Positions 9,371 to 20,265 are shown, numbered from the stretch's first letter. The stretch: DNA of 61,049 nt from Gemmatimonadota bacterium (GCA_003222055.1 QHUT01000063.1:1-61049); one strand, 5' to 3'. Notes: a model not told the origin generated them from the letters alone. Numbers and translations: made by a program.

Positions 9371-9976
9371 GTGAACCGAGTACTCGTGGTCCTTCTCGCC
9401 TTGGGGGCTATGCCCTTCTTGGCGAGCGCGGCCCAGGATCGACCTGCGTTCGACCCGCACAGCCTCAAGCCGGCCGCCGGCTCGCGACCCGTCTCAGGGT
9501 CTGACAATCCGGGTCTGGGTCACGACACGGCGCACTGCACGATGCGTGCGGCGCTGCACCCCGGGGCAAGCATCAACAAGTGCCCGGACCCGGGGACGCC
9601 TCCGCCGCCTCCTCCGCCTCCGACCACGACAGGGACGTGCGGCAGCGCACCCGCTGGTGGTGGAACCATGGCGATCGACGGCCAGGTGTACCGGGACTTC
9701 GCGCCATGGAGCGGCCTCGAGGGCTGGTGCGTCCAGCTCACTGGTCCGGTCTCGGGCGCGTTGACGACGGACGCTGCGGGGACGTATCGATTCTCGGGGC
9801 TTCCGGCCGGCACGTACACGGTCTGTGAAGTGCTGCAGGCCACTTGGCGTGAGACTTTCCCCGGCGACGGGGCTGCGTGCCCGGGTGGGTTCGGGTACAC
9901 CATCACCTTCAGCGCAGAGCCCGCCTACATCGGGAGCAGCGTCAGCTTCATCGACTTCGCCAACGTAACGCCGTAA
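9371..9976 (+). CDS. Secreted Cys-rich protein with SdrD-B/transthyretin-like domain
   Basis: A 201-residue exported protein with a GTG start and a good Shine-Dalgarno (AGGAGAG, 9359-9365). The Sec signal peptide ends near LASAAQ (about residue 21). A variable linker contains a run of eight prolines (about 76-83). The C-terminal 110 residues look like a prealbumin-like SdrD-B or carboxypeptidase-regulatory fold, with the pattern IDGQVYRD, TTDAAGTYRFSGLPAGTYTVCEV. The mature chain has six Cys, suggesting disulfides. Such domains usually act as rigid spacers or adhesin modules. It is a single-gene unit with its own terminator. Confidence 0.75.
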   Translation: MNRVLVVLLALGAMPFLASAAQDRPAFDPHSLKPAAGSRPVSGSDNPGLGHDTAHCTMRAALHPGASINKCPDPGTPPPPPPPPTTTGTCGSAPAGGGTMAIDGQVYRDFAPWSGLEGWCVQLTGPVSGALTTDAAGTYRFSGLPAGTYTVCEVLQATWRETFPGDGAACPGGFGYTITFSAEPAYIGSSVSFIDFANVTP

Positions 9977-9998
9977 GGACCAGTCGGTCAGGGCATGG

Positions 9999-10034
9999 AC
10001 GGCCGGCGTCGATCGACGCCGGCCGTTCGTGTTT
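9999..10034 (+). terminator. Rho-independent terminator after the secreted Cys-rich gene
   Basis: Positions 9999-10026 form a perfect 28-nt palindrome (ACGGCCGGCGTCGA and its complement), followed by TCGTGTTT. It starts 23 nt after the stop codon at 9976. The uridine tract is short, but the stem is very strong. Confidence 0.75.
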
Positions 10035-10105
10035 GCGCCCTTGTTGCAGCCGCGCAGCGGCCGTACGGGGAACCCGCGTGAGGGGCTGCGTTGTAGTGAA
10101 CAGTG

Positions 10106-10125
10106 CCGGACGTGAGAGCGTCCGG
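10106..10125 (+). promoter_or_regulatory. Leader hairpin upstream of the 32-residue membrane protein gene
   Basis: A 7-bp stem CCGGACG/CGTCCGG with a 6-nt loop, ending about 63 nt before the small-protein ATG. It lies in the 211-nt region 9977-10187, otherwise without visible genes. It could be part of a 5' leader; no riboswitch class is recognised. Confidence 0.35.
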
Positions 10126-10187
10126 TGAGTGTGGTGTTGTTACGGGTAGATGTGAACTTGCAGACAGAGAGCGAGAGGTGATTTCAG

Positions 10188-10286
10188 ATGAGCGACCTTC
10201 TTGCCAATTATTGGTGGGCCGTGCTCGCCGCAGCTGCTGTCGTGGCGTTCCTGGTCTTTCGCTCCCGGCTACCGCGCCGGCAGTGA
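10188..10286 (+). CDS. Small single-span membrane protein (32 aa)
   Basis: A short ORF, MSDLLANYWWAVLAAAAVVA then FLVFRSRLPRRQ. It has an acidic/aromatic N-terminus, one 17-19 residue transmembrane helix, and a basic C-tail that by the positive-inside rule should face the cytoplasm (N-out, C-in). The ATG is preceded 7 nt upstream by a purine-rich GAGAGGTGA. It is followed by two back-to-back hairpins, so it has gene architecture of its own: leader hairpin, ribosome site, ORF, terminator. No homologue is recognised. It could be a regulator of a membrane complex or a toxin-like peptide; neither is shown. Confidence 0.6.
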   Translation: MSDLLANYWWAVLAAAAVVAFLVFRSRLPRRQ

Positions 10287-10308
10287 CTGACCTGATGTAG
10301 TGACGGCC

Positions 10309-10378
10309 CCGACAGCTCGGCTGTCGGTTCGAAGGCTACCGCAGGGGCAACCCGGCGGTAGCCTTCGTCTTTCTCGTC
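10309..10378 (+). terminator. Tandem hairpin terminator, overlapping the end of the PAP2 gene
   Basis: The first hairpin is CCGACAG/CTGTCGG (10309-10327). The second has a 13-bp stem (10330-10342 with 10355-10367, loop 12 nt) and is followed by TCTTTCT. On the plus strand it closes the small-protein gene. On the minus strand the second hairpin overlaps the last codons and stop of the PAP2 gene, so it may serve both convergent genes. Confidence 0.7.
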
Positions 10379-11241
10379 CTGCCCTGACCTGGTCCTCGGG
10401 GGTTCCACCAGCGGTCGAACACGATGGCCCCTGCCCCTACCACGACGGCTCCGGCGACATCGGGGACGTAATGAAAGAACAGCAGCACCGTCCCGGCCGT
10501 CATGCTCAGGGCGAGGGGCAGGAGGATCCAGAACAGCCCGCGCCGCGCCGCCCAGAGATCCCACATCAACACCACCACGGCGGCGACATGCGCGCTCGGG
10601 AAAGACGTCCCGGGCACCATGGCGTCTCGCCCGGCCAGCATGGCCATCCGCGAGAAGAACCCGCTTCCCAGGTGCCGAACCTGAAGCTCCGGCGTGACGT
10701 AGCGTGGACTCATGGCGGGGTACGCCAGACCGATCACGAAGCAGCAGGCGAGCGTGTAGCAGACCCTGCGCACGGCGTCGCCCGCCCGCCGCTGGGAGCC
10801 GCCGGTCCCCGGCGCGAAGAGAGCCGCCGTACCGGTGACCAGGATCGGCTCGTACGCCAGGTAGGAAAATGCGAGCCATTCCCGAACGGGCGACGATGGA
10901 ACGTAGGGCACCTGCGGCAGCACCCGGCTCTGGAGTCCGAGGAGCGTGGCATCGTGCCACTGCGTCCGCGCCGGGTCGAGCAATCCCGTCTGAAGATAAA
11001 GGAAGTAGAATCCGAGCAATGGCAGCCCGACCGCGAGGTAGCGGACCACGGCAATGTGCCCGCGGCGCAGCCGCGGCGTGCCCACGAGGAGTAGCAGGGC
11101 GAACAGACCGTCGGCGCCGAGCGCAGCCGTGGCGGCCGGGGTGCGTGCTTGGAGCGCGACAAAGGCCCCGAGGAGAATGGTGAACCCGGCCGTGAACCGT
11201 TCACAGGCATTGGGGGCTCCGCCATGTGCACCATTTCGCAT
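10336..11241 (-). CDS. PAP2-family membrane phosphatase
   Basis: A 301-residue integral membrane protein with about six hydrophobic segments. The PAP2 signature is present near the C-terminus: TSFPSAHVA (motif 2, catalytic His in PSxH) and FHYVPDVAG (motif 3, HxxxD). Family members hydrolyse lipid phosphates such as phosphatidate, undecaprenyl pyrophosphate or inositol-type lipids; the substrate is not evident. The ATG at 11241 was chosen for its AGAGG ribosome site; upstream in-frame codons are unlikely to be translated. It is divergent from the operon starting at 11460. Confidence 0.85.
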   Translation of the reverse strand: MRNGAHGGAPNACERFTAGFTILLGAFVALQARTPAATAALGADGLFALLLLVGTPRLRRGHIAVVRYLAVGLPLLGFYFLYLQTGLLDPARTQWHDATLLGLQSRVLPQVPYVPSSPVREWLAFSYLAYEPILVTGTAALFAPGTGGSQRRAGDAVRRVCYTLACCFVIGLAYPAMSPRYVTPELQVRHLGSGFFSRMAMLAGRDAMVPGTSFPSAHVAAVVVLMWDLWAARRGLFWILLPLALSMTAGTVLLFFHYVPDVAGAVVVGAGAIVFDRWWNPRGPGQGRTRKTKATAGLPLR

Positions 11242-11459
11242 CTGATTCCTCTGGGAAAAACGATCGATAGGCCTCACGACTGCATCCTGCGAGCCGTCTA
11301 AGACATGCGCTGTTTCGGCGGTGTCGGCTGGCGTTGAGCCGACGACACAGCCGTTGCGTAGACGCAGCACGTGTCCTCTAGGGCACCCGGACATCTCCCT
11401 ACACGCGCCCACGTGGACGACGTCGACGCGGTGCGACGCTTGCATACCCTCGGGAGCCT

Positions 11460-12092
11460 ATGAAGACACTGCGTTTTGCGCTGCTCGCCACCGTGGCTCT
11501 CGGCTGTCATTTCGACAAGCTGTTCCAGCCTTCGCGCGGCGGGCACGCACCTCCCGCCGGGTCCCCGACGACCCGACTCAGGTTCACGATGCAACCCGAC
11601 AGCACAATGAAGGACAGCACCATCCAGCCGCCGGTCGAGGTCACGGCTTTCGATTCGGCCGGGAACGTTGTGCCGAGCTTCACGGGGAACGTGACCGTCG
11701 CCATCGGCCACAACGGAAGCTTGCTGGCTGCGAAGCTGAACGGCACGAAGCAAGTCGCCGCGGTGAACGGCGTCGCGACCTTCGCTAACTTAAGTATCGA
11801 CCAGATCGGCACGGGGTATACACTCACGGCGACGGCGGCTTCATACGCGGGCGATACCAGCGCGCCGTTCGACGTCACAGCGACGCCGCCACCTCCGGGC
11901 CCGGCCACGAAGCTCGAGTTCGTGGGACAGCCGACCAACACGGCGCCAGGTGCGACGATCGCGCCGCCCGTGCGAGTCGCGGCCGTGGACGACCAAAACA
12001 ATACGGTGACCACCTTCAGCGGTACCATCTCGATCAAGATCGGACACGACGGAAGCCTGCTGGGAGCGACCCTGAACGGCACCAAGCTGTAA
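11460..12092 (+). CDS. Lipoprotein with Ig-like repeats, second repeat cut short
   Basis: 210 residues with a lipoprotein signal (VALGC, Cys16). Two homologous Ig-like (Big) repeats follow, at about residues 38-143 and 148-210. Both share the pattern FxxQP, IxPPVxVxAxDxxxNxV, IxIGHxGSLLxAxLNGTK. The first continues after NGTK for about 40 more residues; the second ends one residue after it. The stop codon overlaps the next gene's start (TAATG). The C-terminal half of repeat 2 is therefore missing, as if a deletion joined this gene to the pseudokinase gene. As a surface lipoprotein it could still be exported, but the second domain should not fold normally. Confidence 0.75.
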   Translation: MKTLRFALLATVALGCHFDKLFQPSRGGHAPPAGSPTTRLRFTMQPDSTMKDSTIQPPVEVTAFDSAGNVVPSFTGNVTVAIGHNGSLLAAKLNGTKQVAAVNGVATFANLSIDQIGTGYTLTATAASYAGDTSAPFDVTATPPPPGPATKLEFVGQPTNTAPGATIAPPVRVAAVDDQNNTVTTFSGTISIKIGHDGSLLGATLNGTKL

Positions 12093-13756
12093 TGCGTTGT
12101 CCCCGCTGTTTCCTCGCCGACATCCCCGAGGGCGCGCGGACCTGCGTGCTGTGCGGCTACTCGCCCGACGCACGCGCGGCCGCCGGTGACGCCACCCAAC
12201 CCACGGCCCCCGCCCGCGGCCGCCGCACCACTCCGGCCGGCGGGTCCACGCCGACGGACCCGCACGGCTCGCCGCAGTCGACGGCCGTGGCCGAGGAGGC
12301 CGACGTCGCGCCCACAGAGCTCGACGCGCGACGCGAGCTGTCGGCCGAGTTTCGCATCGAGCAGCTGCTGCGAGGGTCGCCCGAGCCGATCGTGTATCTC
12401 GCCTGGGACGGCGCCGATCACGCGCTGACGCTCAAGGCCGTAGCGCGCCAGCAGCTGGGACCGGCGGCGGATCGGTTCGCACGCGCGGCCGAAGCGGCCA
12501 TGAAGCTCGAGCACTCGCACATCGTCCCACCGTTTCGTTTCGGCTGTACCGAGCATTTCGTGTGGTGCGCCACGAAGCGGGCCGACGGTCGCTCGCTCGA
12601 GAGCATCCTGGAGACGGTGGGCCCGCTGGAGCTGCCGACCTGCGTCCGCGTCCTGGAGCAGGTGGCGAGCGCGCTGGACCACGCGCACCGGCGGGGCCTG
12701 GCGCACGGGGGTCTGCGATCCGACTGTGTCATCGTCGGCGCGAACGAGTGGGTGCAGGTGAGCGACTTCATGGTCGGGGGAGTGTTCCAGGTTCCGCCCG
12801 ACGAAGCCCGAGCGAGCGAGCCCGGACCGCGAGCCGATCAGTACGCGCTGGCGGCGCTGGCGTACGAGTGTCTGACCGGAACGCCGGTGCGCGACGCGCC
12901 TCCGCTCTCGAGGTTGCTGGAATCGCGGAGCGACATCCCCCTCCACGTCTCGCAGTCGCTGCGGCGCGCCTTGAGCAGCCGGCCCGCCGAGCGGTTTCCG
13001 ACCGTGCTCGACTTCGTCACGGCGCTCGGCGGCCCCACGGCCGCCGCCCCGGCCGCCGCGCCAGCGGCGTCCTGGTTCGACGGGACGTCGCAGCGGGGCC
13101 CGCGCTCGCCAGTCGTGATCGTCGCCGACGAGGAGGAGGAAGACGAGGAGCTGGAGCGGGCGCCGCCTCCCCGAACGCGTCGCACCGGTCGTTTCGTCGT
13201 CGCCGCGGGCCTGATCGTCGTCCTGGGCGGCGGTGCTGTGTGGCTCGGTACGGCGTCCGCGCCGGCCTCGCAGCCGAGCACCTACGACGCCAGCATACCT
13301 CCCGACTCGGCTCCAGCACCCGCACCGGCGCGCAGCGGCGTCGACACCGCGGCGATCGTCGAGCGCCAGCCCCCGGCGGCGACGTCCCTCCCGACAGTCG
13401 AGACACCGCCGCCGCAACAGCAGCGCGAGACAGCACGCCCGCGGCCGGAGTCTACGCCGGTCAAGCGGGCACCCCTGGTGCGGCGCGCGGCACCGGCGCC
13501 ACCGCCACGCCGGGTCGAGCGGCGGGTCGAGCGGCCCGCGGAGCCGGCGCTGCTGTCGGTCAACTCGGTTCCCTGGGGGAGTGTATACGTCGACGGTCAG
13601 CCGGTGGGCAACACGCCGCAAATCGATCTGCAGGTGTCATCCGGATCGCACCGCCTGCGGGTCGAGCGCGACGGGTTCCGTCCCTATGAGCGGCTGGTCG
13701 AGTTGGCCCCCGGGCAGCGCCTGCGGATCACCGACATCACCCTGGTGGAGCGCTAG
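12092..13756 (+). CDS. Zinc-ribbon / pseudokinase / transmembrane / PEGA protein
   Basis: 554 residues with four parts: an N-terminal zinc ribbon (Cys3, 6, 18, 21), a Ser/Thr-kinase-like domain (about 83-345), a membrane helix (about 369-388) and a Pro/Ala-rich linker ending in a PEGA domain (about 484-553, SVPWGSVYVDGQPVGNTP). The kinase fold keeps the ATP-site Lys115 (LTLKAV), but the HRDLKPEN loop reads HGGLRSDC (205-212) and DFG reads DFM (225-227). Catalytic Asp and metal-binding Asn are thus lost, so it is a pseudokinase by inspection. The PEGA domain would lie outside the inner membrane. The architecture suggests a signal-transducing scaffold joined to an exported TPR protein and a barrel-like protein encoded next. 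Confidence 0.85.
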   Translation: MRCPRCFLADIPEGARTCVLCGYSPDARAAAGDATQPTAPARGRRTTPAGGSTPTDPHGSPQSTAVAEEADVAPTELDARRELSAEFRIEQLLRGSPEPIVYLAWDGADHALTLKAVARQQLGPAADRFARAAEAAMKLEHSHIVPPFRFGCTEHFVWCATKRADGRSLESILETVGPLELPTCVRVLEQVASALDHAHRRGLAHGGLRSDCVIVGANEWVQVSDFMVGGVFQVPPDEARASEPGPRADQYALAALAYECLTGTPVRDAPPLSRLLESRSDIPLHVSQSLRRALSSRPAERFPTVLDFVTALGGPTAAAPAAAPAASWFDGTSQRGPRSPVVIVADEEEEDEELERAPPPRTRRTGRFVVAAGLIVVLGGGAVWLGTASAPASQPSTYDASIPPDSAPAPAPARSGVDTAAIVERQPPAATSLPTVETPPPQQQRETARPRPESTPVKRAPLVRRAAPAPPPRRVERRVERPAEPALLSVNSVPWGSVYVDGQPVGNTPQIDLQVSSGSHRLRVERDGFRPYERLVELAPGQRLRITDITLVER

Positions 13757-13758
13757 CC

Positions 13759-14808
13759 GTGTCGCGAACCCTCGTCGTCCTCATGGTCGTCCTTACCGCC
13801 GCGCCCCGCCTGGCGGCGCAGACGGCCACCGACCTGCTGGAGCAGGGCGTGCGGGCCTATCAGAAGCTCGAGTACGATGCCGCGGTGGCCCTGTTGCGCG
13901 AGAGCCTGGCGCGCCGGGCGCCCACGGCCCTCGCGGACTCGCAGCGGGCGCGGGCGCTCTCCTATCTCGCTGCGACCGAGCTGTTCCAGCAGGAGCGGGA
14001 CTCCGCGGCCGGCTCCTTCCGCGAGCTGGTACGGCTCGATCCCCGCTACCGGCCGGACGAGCTCATCTTTCCGCCGCAGGTCACCAATCTGTTCGAGGAG
14101 GTGCGCCGCGCGACCAAGGTGCTCACCGTCCAAGTACCAGCATCCATGGAGCTGCGCCCCCGACGGGAATCGTTCACGGCTCGCGTGATCACGACGTCGG
14201 TGCTGCCCGTGCTGGTCACGCTGGCGCACGACGACGGGACACCGGTGCGGACGCTGTGGGACGGGCGCGTGCCCGACAGCATGATCGTGAAATGGGATGG
14301 GACGACCACCGACGCGGGAACCCTGCCGGAGGACGGGCACTACCTGCTGCGTGTGGCGCCCAACCCGGCGACGGAAGATGGACCACGCCCGCTGCAGGTC
14401 ACGCTGGACATCACGCAGGAGCCGCCCGACACCCTGAGTTGGCCGCCGCCGCCGACCGCCCCTCCGCTCCTGCCGGAGCGCACGTCGGCGTCGCCCGCGC
14501 TGGGCTCGCTCGCGGCGGGGACGCTGGCGGGCGGGGCCGTGGTCGCCCTCCCGGCGCTGTTCGGCCGCAGTGGGGAGGCCACCGGGGCGCGGTTCGCCGT
14601 GGCCGCCACCGTCAGCATCGCGGGGCTGGTGGGATTCTTCGCCCACCAGCCTCGCCCGATCGAGGCCAACATCCGCGCCAACGCCCCCGCACGCGCGGAC
14701 TGGCAGCGTCGCGTCGAGGCCGTGAAGAGCGAGAACGCCAAGCGCCGCGGAGCGGCGCGTCTGCTGATTCGGGCCGGACCGGTGACGGTCGCGGAGCGGA
14801 CGCCATGA
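13759..14808 (+). CDS. Exported TPR-like protein with FlgD-Ig-like domain and C-terminal membrane segment
   Basis: 349 residues with a GTG start 2 nt after the pseudokinase stop. A Sec signal peptide ends at RLAAQ (about residue 21). A helical TPR-like region (about 23-110) follows, containing LEQGVRAYQKLEYDAAVALL and FRELVRLDPRYRPDE, a pattern typical of YbgF or outer-membrane assembly TPRs. Residues about 120-220 resemble a FlgD/FlgT-type Ig fold (VLVTLAHDDGTPVRTLWDG, DGTTTDAGTLPEDGHYLLRV). A hydrophobic stretch (about 250-300) may be one or two membrane helices. It shares 4 nt (ATGA) with the next gene. No specific function is recognised. Confidence 0.7.
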   Translation: MSRTLVVLMVVLTAAPRLAAQTATDLLEQGVRAYQKLEYDAAVALLRESLARRAPTALADSQRARALSYLAATELFQQERDSAAGSFRELVRLDPRYRPDELIFPPQVTNLFEEVRRATKVLTVQVPASMELRPRRESFTARVITTSVLPVLVTLAHDDGTPVRTLWDGRVPDSMIVKWDGTTTDAGTLPEDGHYLLRVAPNPATEDGPRPLQVTLDITQEPPDTLSWPPPPTAPPLLPERTSASPALGSLAAGTLAGGAVVALPALFGRSGEATGARFAVAATVSIAGLVGFFAHQPRPIEANIRANAPARADWQRRVEAVKSENAKRRGAARLLIRAGPVTVAERTP

Positions 14809-15458
14809 GGGCGCTCGCCGCCACCTGCGCGCTCGTGCTGGCGGCGTCGGTGGCGTCCGCGCAGCGCCGACCCACTCTCGGCCTGCGCGCGGACGCCTTC
14901 ATGATGTGGGTGCACAGCGATACGGGCATCGCCCGCACGTCGCTGCGCGGTCCCGGGTTCGGCGGTGAGGGCCGAATTTCCGTCAACGGGCTGCTGTTCG
15001 GCCTGGGCCTGCTGGAGGGCCAGCTCAAGCAGGCCGGCGGCACGGGGGGAGGGGCGGGAGCGCCACAGCTCGATCTCGTGCAGGGGACGGTGTTCGCGGG
15101 CGGCCAACTGCTACCCTGGCTCGAGATCACCGCCGGGCCGGTGGTGCGGGCGTACGTGACGGATTCCACGACGGAGCGCTGGGTGTTCTGGCAGGCGCGG
15201 GCGCGCGTGGACGCCCCGATCGTCGTGGGGAAACTGGGGAGCTATTTCGAGGTGTGGCGGGCGCTCGCCTCCGACGTGAACCTGCCGACCGGGGCCGGCC
15301 GGATCCAGGGGGGAGAGGCCGGTGTGGTGTATCAGCCGCCCCGGCAGCGTGTGTGGCTGCGCCTCTCCTACCGTATGGACGACGCGCTGCTGGGCGGGCC
15401 CGGCGGCAACGAGACGATGGAAGCGATCACCCTTTCCGGCGGTATCGCCATCCCCTGA
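14805..15458 (+). CDS. Exported beta-barrel-like protein of unknown function
   Basis: 217 residues: signal peptide cleaved after SVASAQ (about residue 20), then alternating amphipathic strands with Gly and aromatic residues (for example GLRADAFMMWVHSD, YFEVWRALASDVN, VWLRLSYRMDD) ending in strand GGIAIP. This resembles a small outer-membrane barrel, although the last residue is Pro, not Phe or Trp. The start overlaps the TPR gene (ATGA). Last gene of the lipoprotein-pseudokinase-TPR-barrel operon. Its stop lies in a hairpin shared with the convergent ftsB-like gene. Confidence 0.7.
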   Translation: MRALAATCALVLAASVASAQRRPTLGLRADAFMMWVHSDTGIARTSLRGPGFGGEGRISVNGLLFGLGLLEGQLKQAGGTGGGAGAPQLDLVQGTVFAGGQLLPWLEITAGPVVRAYVTDSTTERWVFWQARARVDAPIVVGKLGSYFEVWRALASDVNLPTGAGRIQGGEAGVVYQPPRQRVWLRLSYRMDDALLGGPGGNETMEAITLSGGIAIP

Positions 15459-15464
15459 CGGACG

Positions 15465-15470
<6 letters not shown>
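15453..15470. terminator. Bidirectional hairpin containing both convergent stop codons
   Basis: Stem CCCTGAC/GTCAGGG (7 bp) with loop GGAC. The left arm carries the TGA of the barrel-like gene; the right arm carries the TGA of the minus-strand ftsB-like gene. The palindrome therefore supplies a stop to each strand. There is no clear U tract, so intrinsic termination is unproven. Confidence 0.5.
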
Positions 15471-17767
<2,297 letters not shown>

Positions 17768-17771
<4 letters not shown>

Positions 17772-18739
17772 CGGCCGGGAAAGTGGTCGAACCCGCCCGG
17801 AGGAGTGATCCGTCGTCCGTCGTCCGTCATGCGTATTCCCCGGCCCGGCAGACAGCGCCCGATCCGGGTGAGCGGCAGGCCGGTCGCGCGCCGGAACGCC
17901 CGCGCGTCGCGCTCGCGGAAGCGAGGGGAGAACGCGACGAGCAGCTCGTACTCTTCTCCGCTCCGGGCGGCGGCGAGCGGCGTGACGCCGGGCCAGCACG
18001 GCGTCCGCTCGAGCGCGAGCTCGATGCGCACGCCCGACGCCGCGGCGAGGTGTCCCGCGTCCGCCGCGAGGCCGTCCGAGACGTCGATCATGGCGCGCGC
18101 GCCATGCCGCGCGAGCCAGGCTCCGGCGGCGATCCGCGGCTCGGGGCGGACGAACCGCCGGCGCACGGGGGCCGGCGGGCGCCGCCCCGCGAGCAGCGCG
18201 GCGAGCGCCAGCCCCGCGCCGCCCAGCCGCCCCGTCACCCACACTCCGTCGCCGGGCCGCGCGCCGCTCCGCCGCACCGGCCGCCGGGCGACGCCGAGCG
18301 CGCAGACATCCACGAGATAGCGTGAGGAACGCGTGAGATCGCCGCCGAGCACGTGAGCGCCCACGCTGCGCGCCACGGCTCCGACGCCCGACATGATCTG
18401 GACAGCGGGTGACGCGTTGCCGGGACGGGGGTGCCGGTTCTCGGGTACTGCGAGGGAAACGAGCACACCCAGGGGTTGCGCGCCCTCGGCCGCCAGATCG
18501 GACAAGGCGGCGGCCGTCGCGCGCCACCCGATCTCGCGGAACGAGAGCCAGTCGGTGCGGAAGTGCACGCCTTCGAGGGAGAGGTCGATACTGAGCGCGA
18601 GGGTGCGCGCCCCGATGCGGACGAGCGCGCAATCGTCACCCAACCCGCGTCCGGCGGCTCCGAGGCTCGCGAAAATGGCACGCAGGCGGTCGAACTCTCC
18701 GCCTGTGCCCAGGCGGAGCGCTCCCCCCTTTGTGCTCAC
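17768..18739 (-). CDS. thiL: Thiamine-monophosphate kinase
   Basis: 323 residues; phosphorylates thiamine monophosphate to the diphosphate cofactor. Diagnostic segments are GLGDDCALV (metal-binding Asp pair), the DLSLEGVHFR strand, GVLVSLAVP, GGDLTRSS and MIDVSDGLAADAGHLA. The GTG at 18739 overlaps the upstream nnr stop (GTGA) and gives normal length. The C-terminal 15 residues run into the plsC start and are not conserved-looking. Confidence 0.94.
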
Positions 18740-20265
18740 GCCGTCTCCGGCGGCTCCAGCACCGCCAGGACGGGGGGCCCCCCCCCGGGCGGCTGCGGGT
18801 TCGCCCAGGCACGCCAGATCTCGGGGAGCGCGGCGAGCACGTCGGCGGGCCGCAGGCTGCGGGCCGTCCACTGGCGGGCGCCGTGCTCCGCCGCGCGGCC
18901 GAGGGCGTGCGCGCCCAGTGCGGACGCCTCGGCCCCCGCGCTGCCGCGCGCCAAGAAGGCCCCGATGAAACCGGCGAGCAGGTCGCCCGAGCCACCGGTG
19001 GCGAGCCCGGGGTTGCCGCTGGCCACCACGTGCGCCGGCCCGCGCAGGTCCGCGATCACGGTGGGCACGCCTTTCAGGACCACGGTTCCCTTCACCCGTT
19101 GCGCCGCCTTGGCCGCGGCGGCCCAGCGGTCGTTCGCGGCCTCGTCGGCGAGCTGATCGCCGAACTGGGCGCGGAACTCGCCGAGGTGAGGCGTGAGGAC
19201 GACGGGTCGCTCAACGGGGCCGCGGAACAGCGTGAGGGCGTCGGCATCGACCACGGTCGGAACCGCACGACAACCCAGCACCGCCTGGAGGAACGGCGTG
19301 CGCGGCGGCTCGCGGCCCAGTCCGGGCCCCACCACGAGGGCGTCGGCCCACTCGAGCGCTTGCGCGACCTCGGGCTCGAGGTCCGGTCCCAGGGCGGACT
19401 CCACCGTCAGGACATCGGGCAGGCTGGCGCGCGCCGCGGCGATCGTCTCTTGACCGGCGACGAGCTTCACGAGTCCCGCGCCGGCGGCGAGGGCGGCACG
19501 CGCCGCGTGGAGCGCGGCGCCTGTCATCCCATTCGCGCCGCCCAGCACCGTGACCCGGCCGCGGTTGCCCTTGTGCATCGTGGGCACGAGCTTGGGGAGC
19601 CGCGCGCCGGCCCAGAGATCGCTGACGAGCACGGGCCACGCGGGATCGGGCGGCGGGAATCCGATGTCCACGACGACCAGCTTGCCGCACCATTCGCGGG
19701 CGAGCAGGTGCCCCCGGCGCGCGCCGCCGAAGGTGATCGACAGCGCGGCGCGCACGGGACCGTGCGCCTCGCCGCTCGAAAGGTCGAGCCCCGTCGGCCC
19801 GTCGACGGCGACGACGGGAGCGCCGTACGCGACGACCCGTTGCGCCAGCGCGAGCACGTCGCCCCGGGCCGGCCCCGTCGCGCCGGTGCCGAGCAGCGCG
19901 TCCACGGCGACGGCCGCGGCGGGCCACGGCTCGTCGCGCCCGATCTCGCGCACGCCGTCCACGCGCGCCAGGGCGCGGTTGTCGATCGCGTCGTCGGTCT
20001 TGGGGTCGAGGGCGGCCACCCAGACCGGTGCGCCTCCGGCGTGCAGAGCGCGCGCCGCCACCCAGCCGTCACCCCCGTTGTTGCCGGCGCCCGCGACGAC
20101 GAGCGCCCCGCGGGCGAGCACCGCGGGGTACTCGCGCAGCAGCACGTGGGCGACGGCGCGGCCGGCGGCCTCCATCAGCACGCGCGAAGGAATGCGGTAC
20201 TGGGTGCGGGCGGCCGAATCCCACCCGGCGGCTTCGGTCGCGGACAGCACCGGGATCGGGTTCAC
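18736..20265 (-). CDS. nnr: Bifunctional NAD(P)H-hydrate epimerase / ADP-dependent dehydratase
   Basis: 509 residues; repairs hydrated NAD(P)H. The N-terminal epimerase (YjeF_N, about 1-210) shows AGAGNNGGDGWVAAR and VAVDALLGTG. The C-terminal ribokinase-like dehydratase (about 225-505) shows HKGNRGRVTVLGG, ADALVVGPGLG, VLTPHLGEF and the catalytic motif ASGNPGLATGGSGDLLAG. GTG start at 20265 overlaps the amrB stop (GTGA). The two-domain fusion is usual in bacteria. Confidence 0.95.
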   Translation of the reverse strand: MNPIPVLSATEAAGWDSAARTQYRIPSRVLMEAAGRAVAHVLLREYPAVLARGALVVAGAGNNGGDGWVAARALHAGGAPVWVAALDPKTDDAIDNRALARVDGVREIGRDEPWPAAAVAVDALLGTGATGPARGDVLALAQRVVAYGAPVVAVDGPTGLDLSSGEAHGPVRAALSITFGGARRGHLLAREWCGKLVVVDIGFPPPDPAWPVLVSDLWAGARLPKLVPTMHKGNRGRVTVLGGANGMTGAALHAARAALAAGAGLVKLVAGQETIAAARASLPDVLTVESALGPDLEPEVAQALEWADALVVGPGLGREPPRTPFLQAVLGCRAVPTVVDADALTLFRGPVERPVVLTPHLGEFRAQFGDQLADEAANDRWAAAAKAAQRVKGTVVLKGVPTVIADLRGPAHVVASGNPGLATGGSGDLLAGFIGAFLARGSAGAEASALGAHALGRAAEHGARQWTARSLRPADVLAALPEIWRAWANPQPPGGGPPVLAVLEPPETA

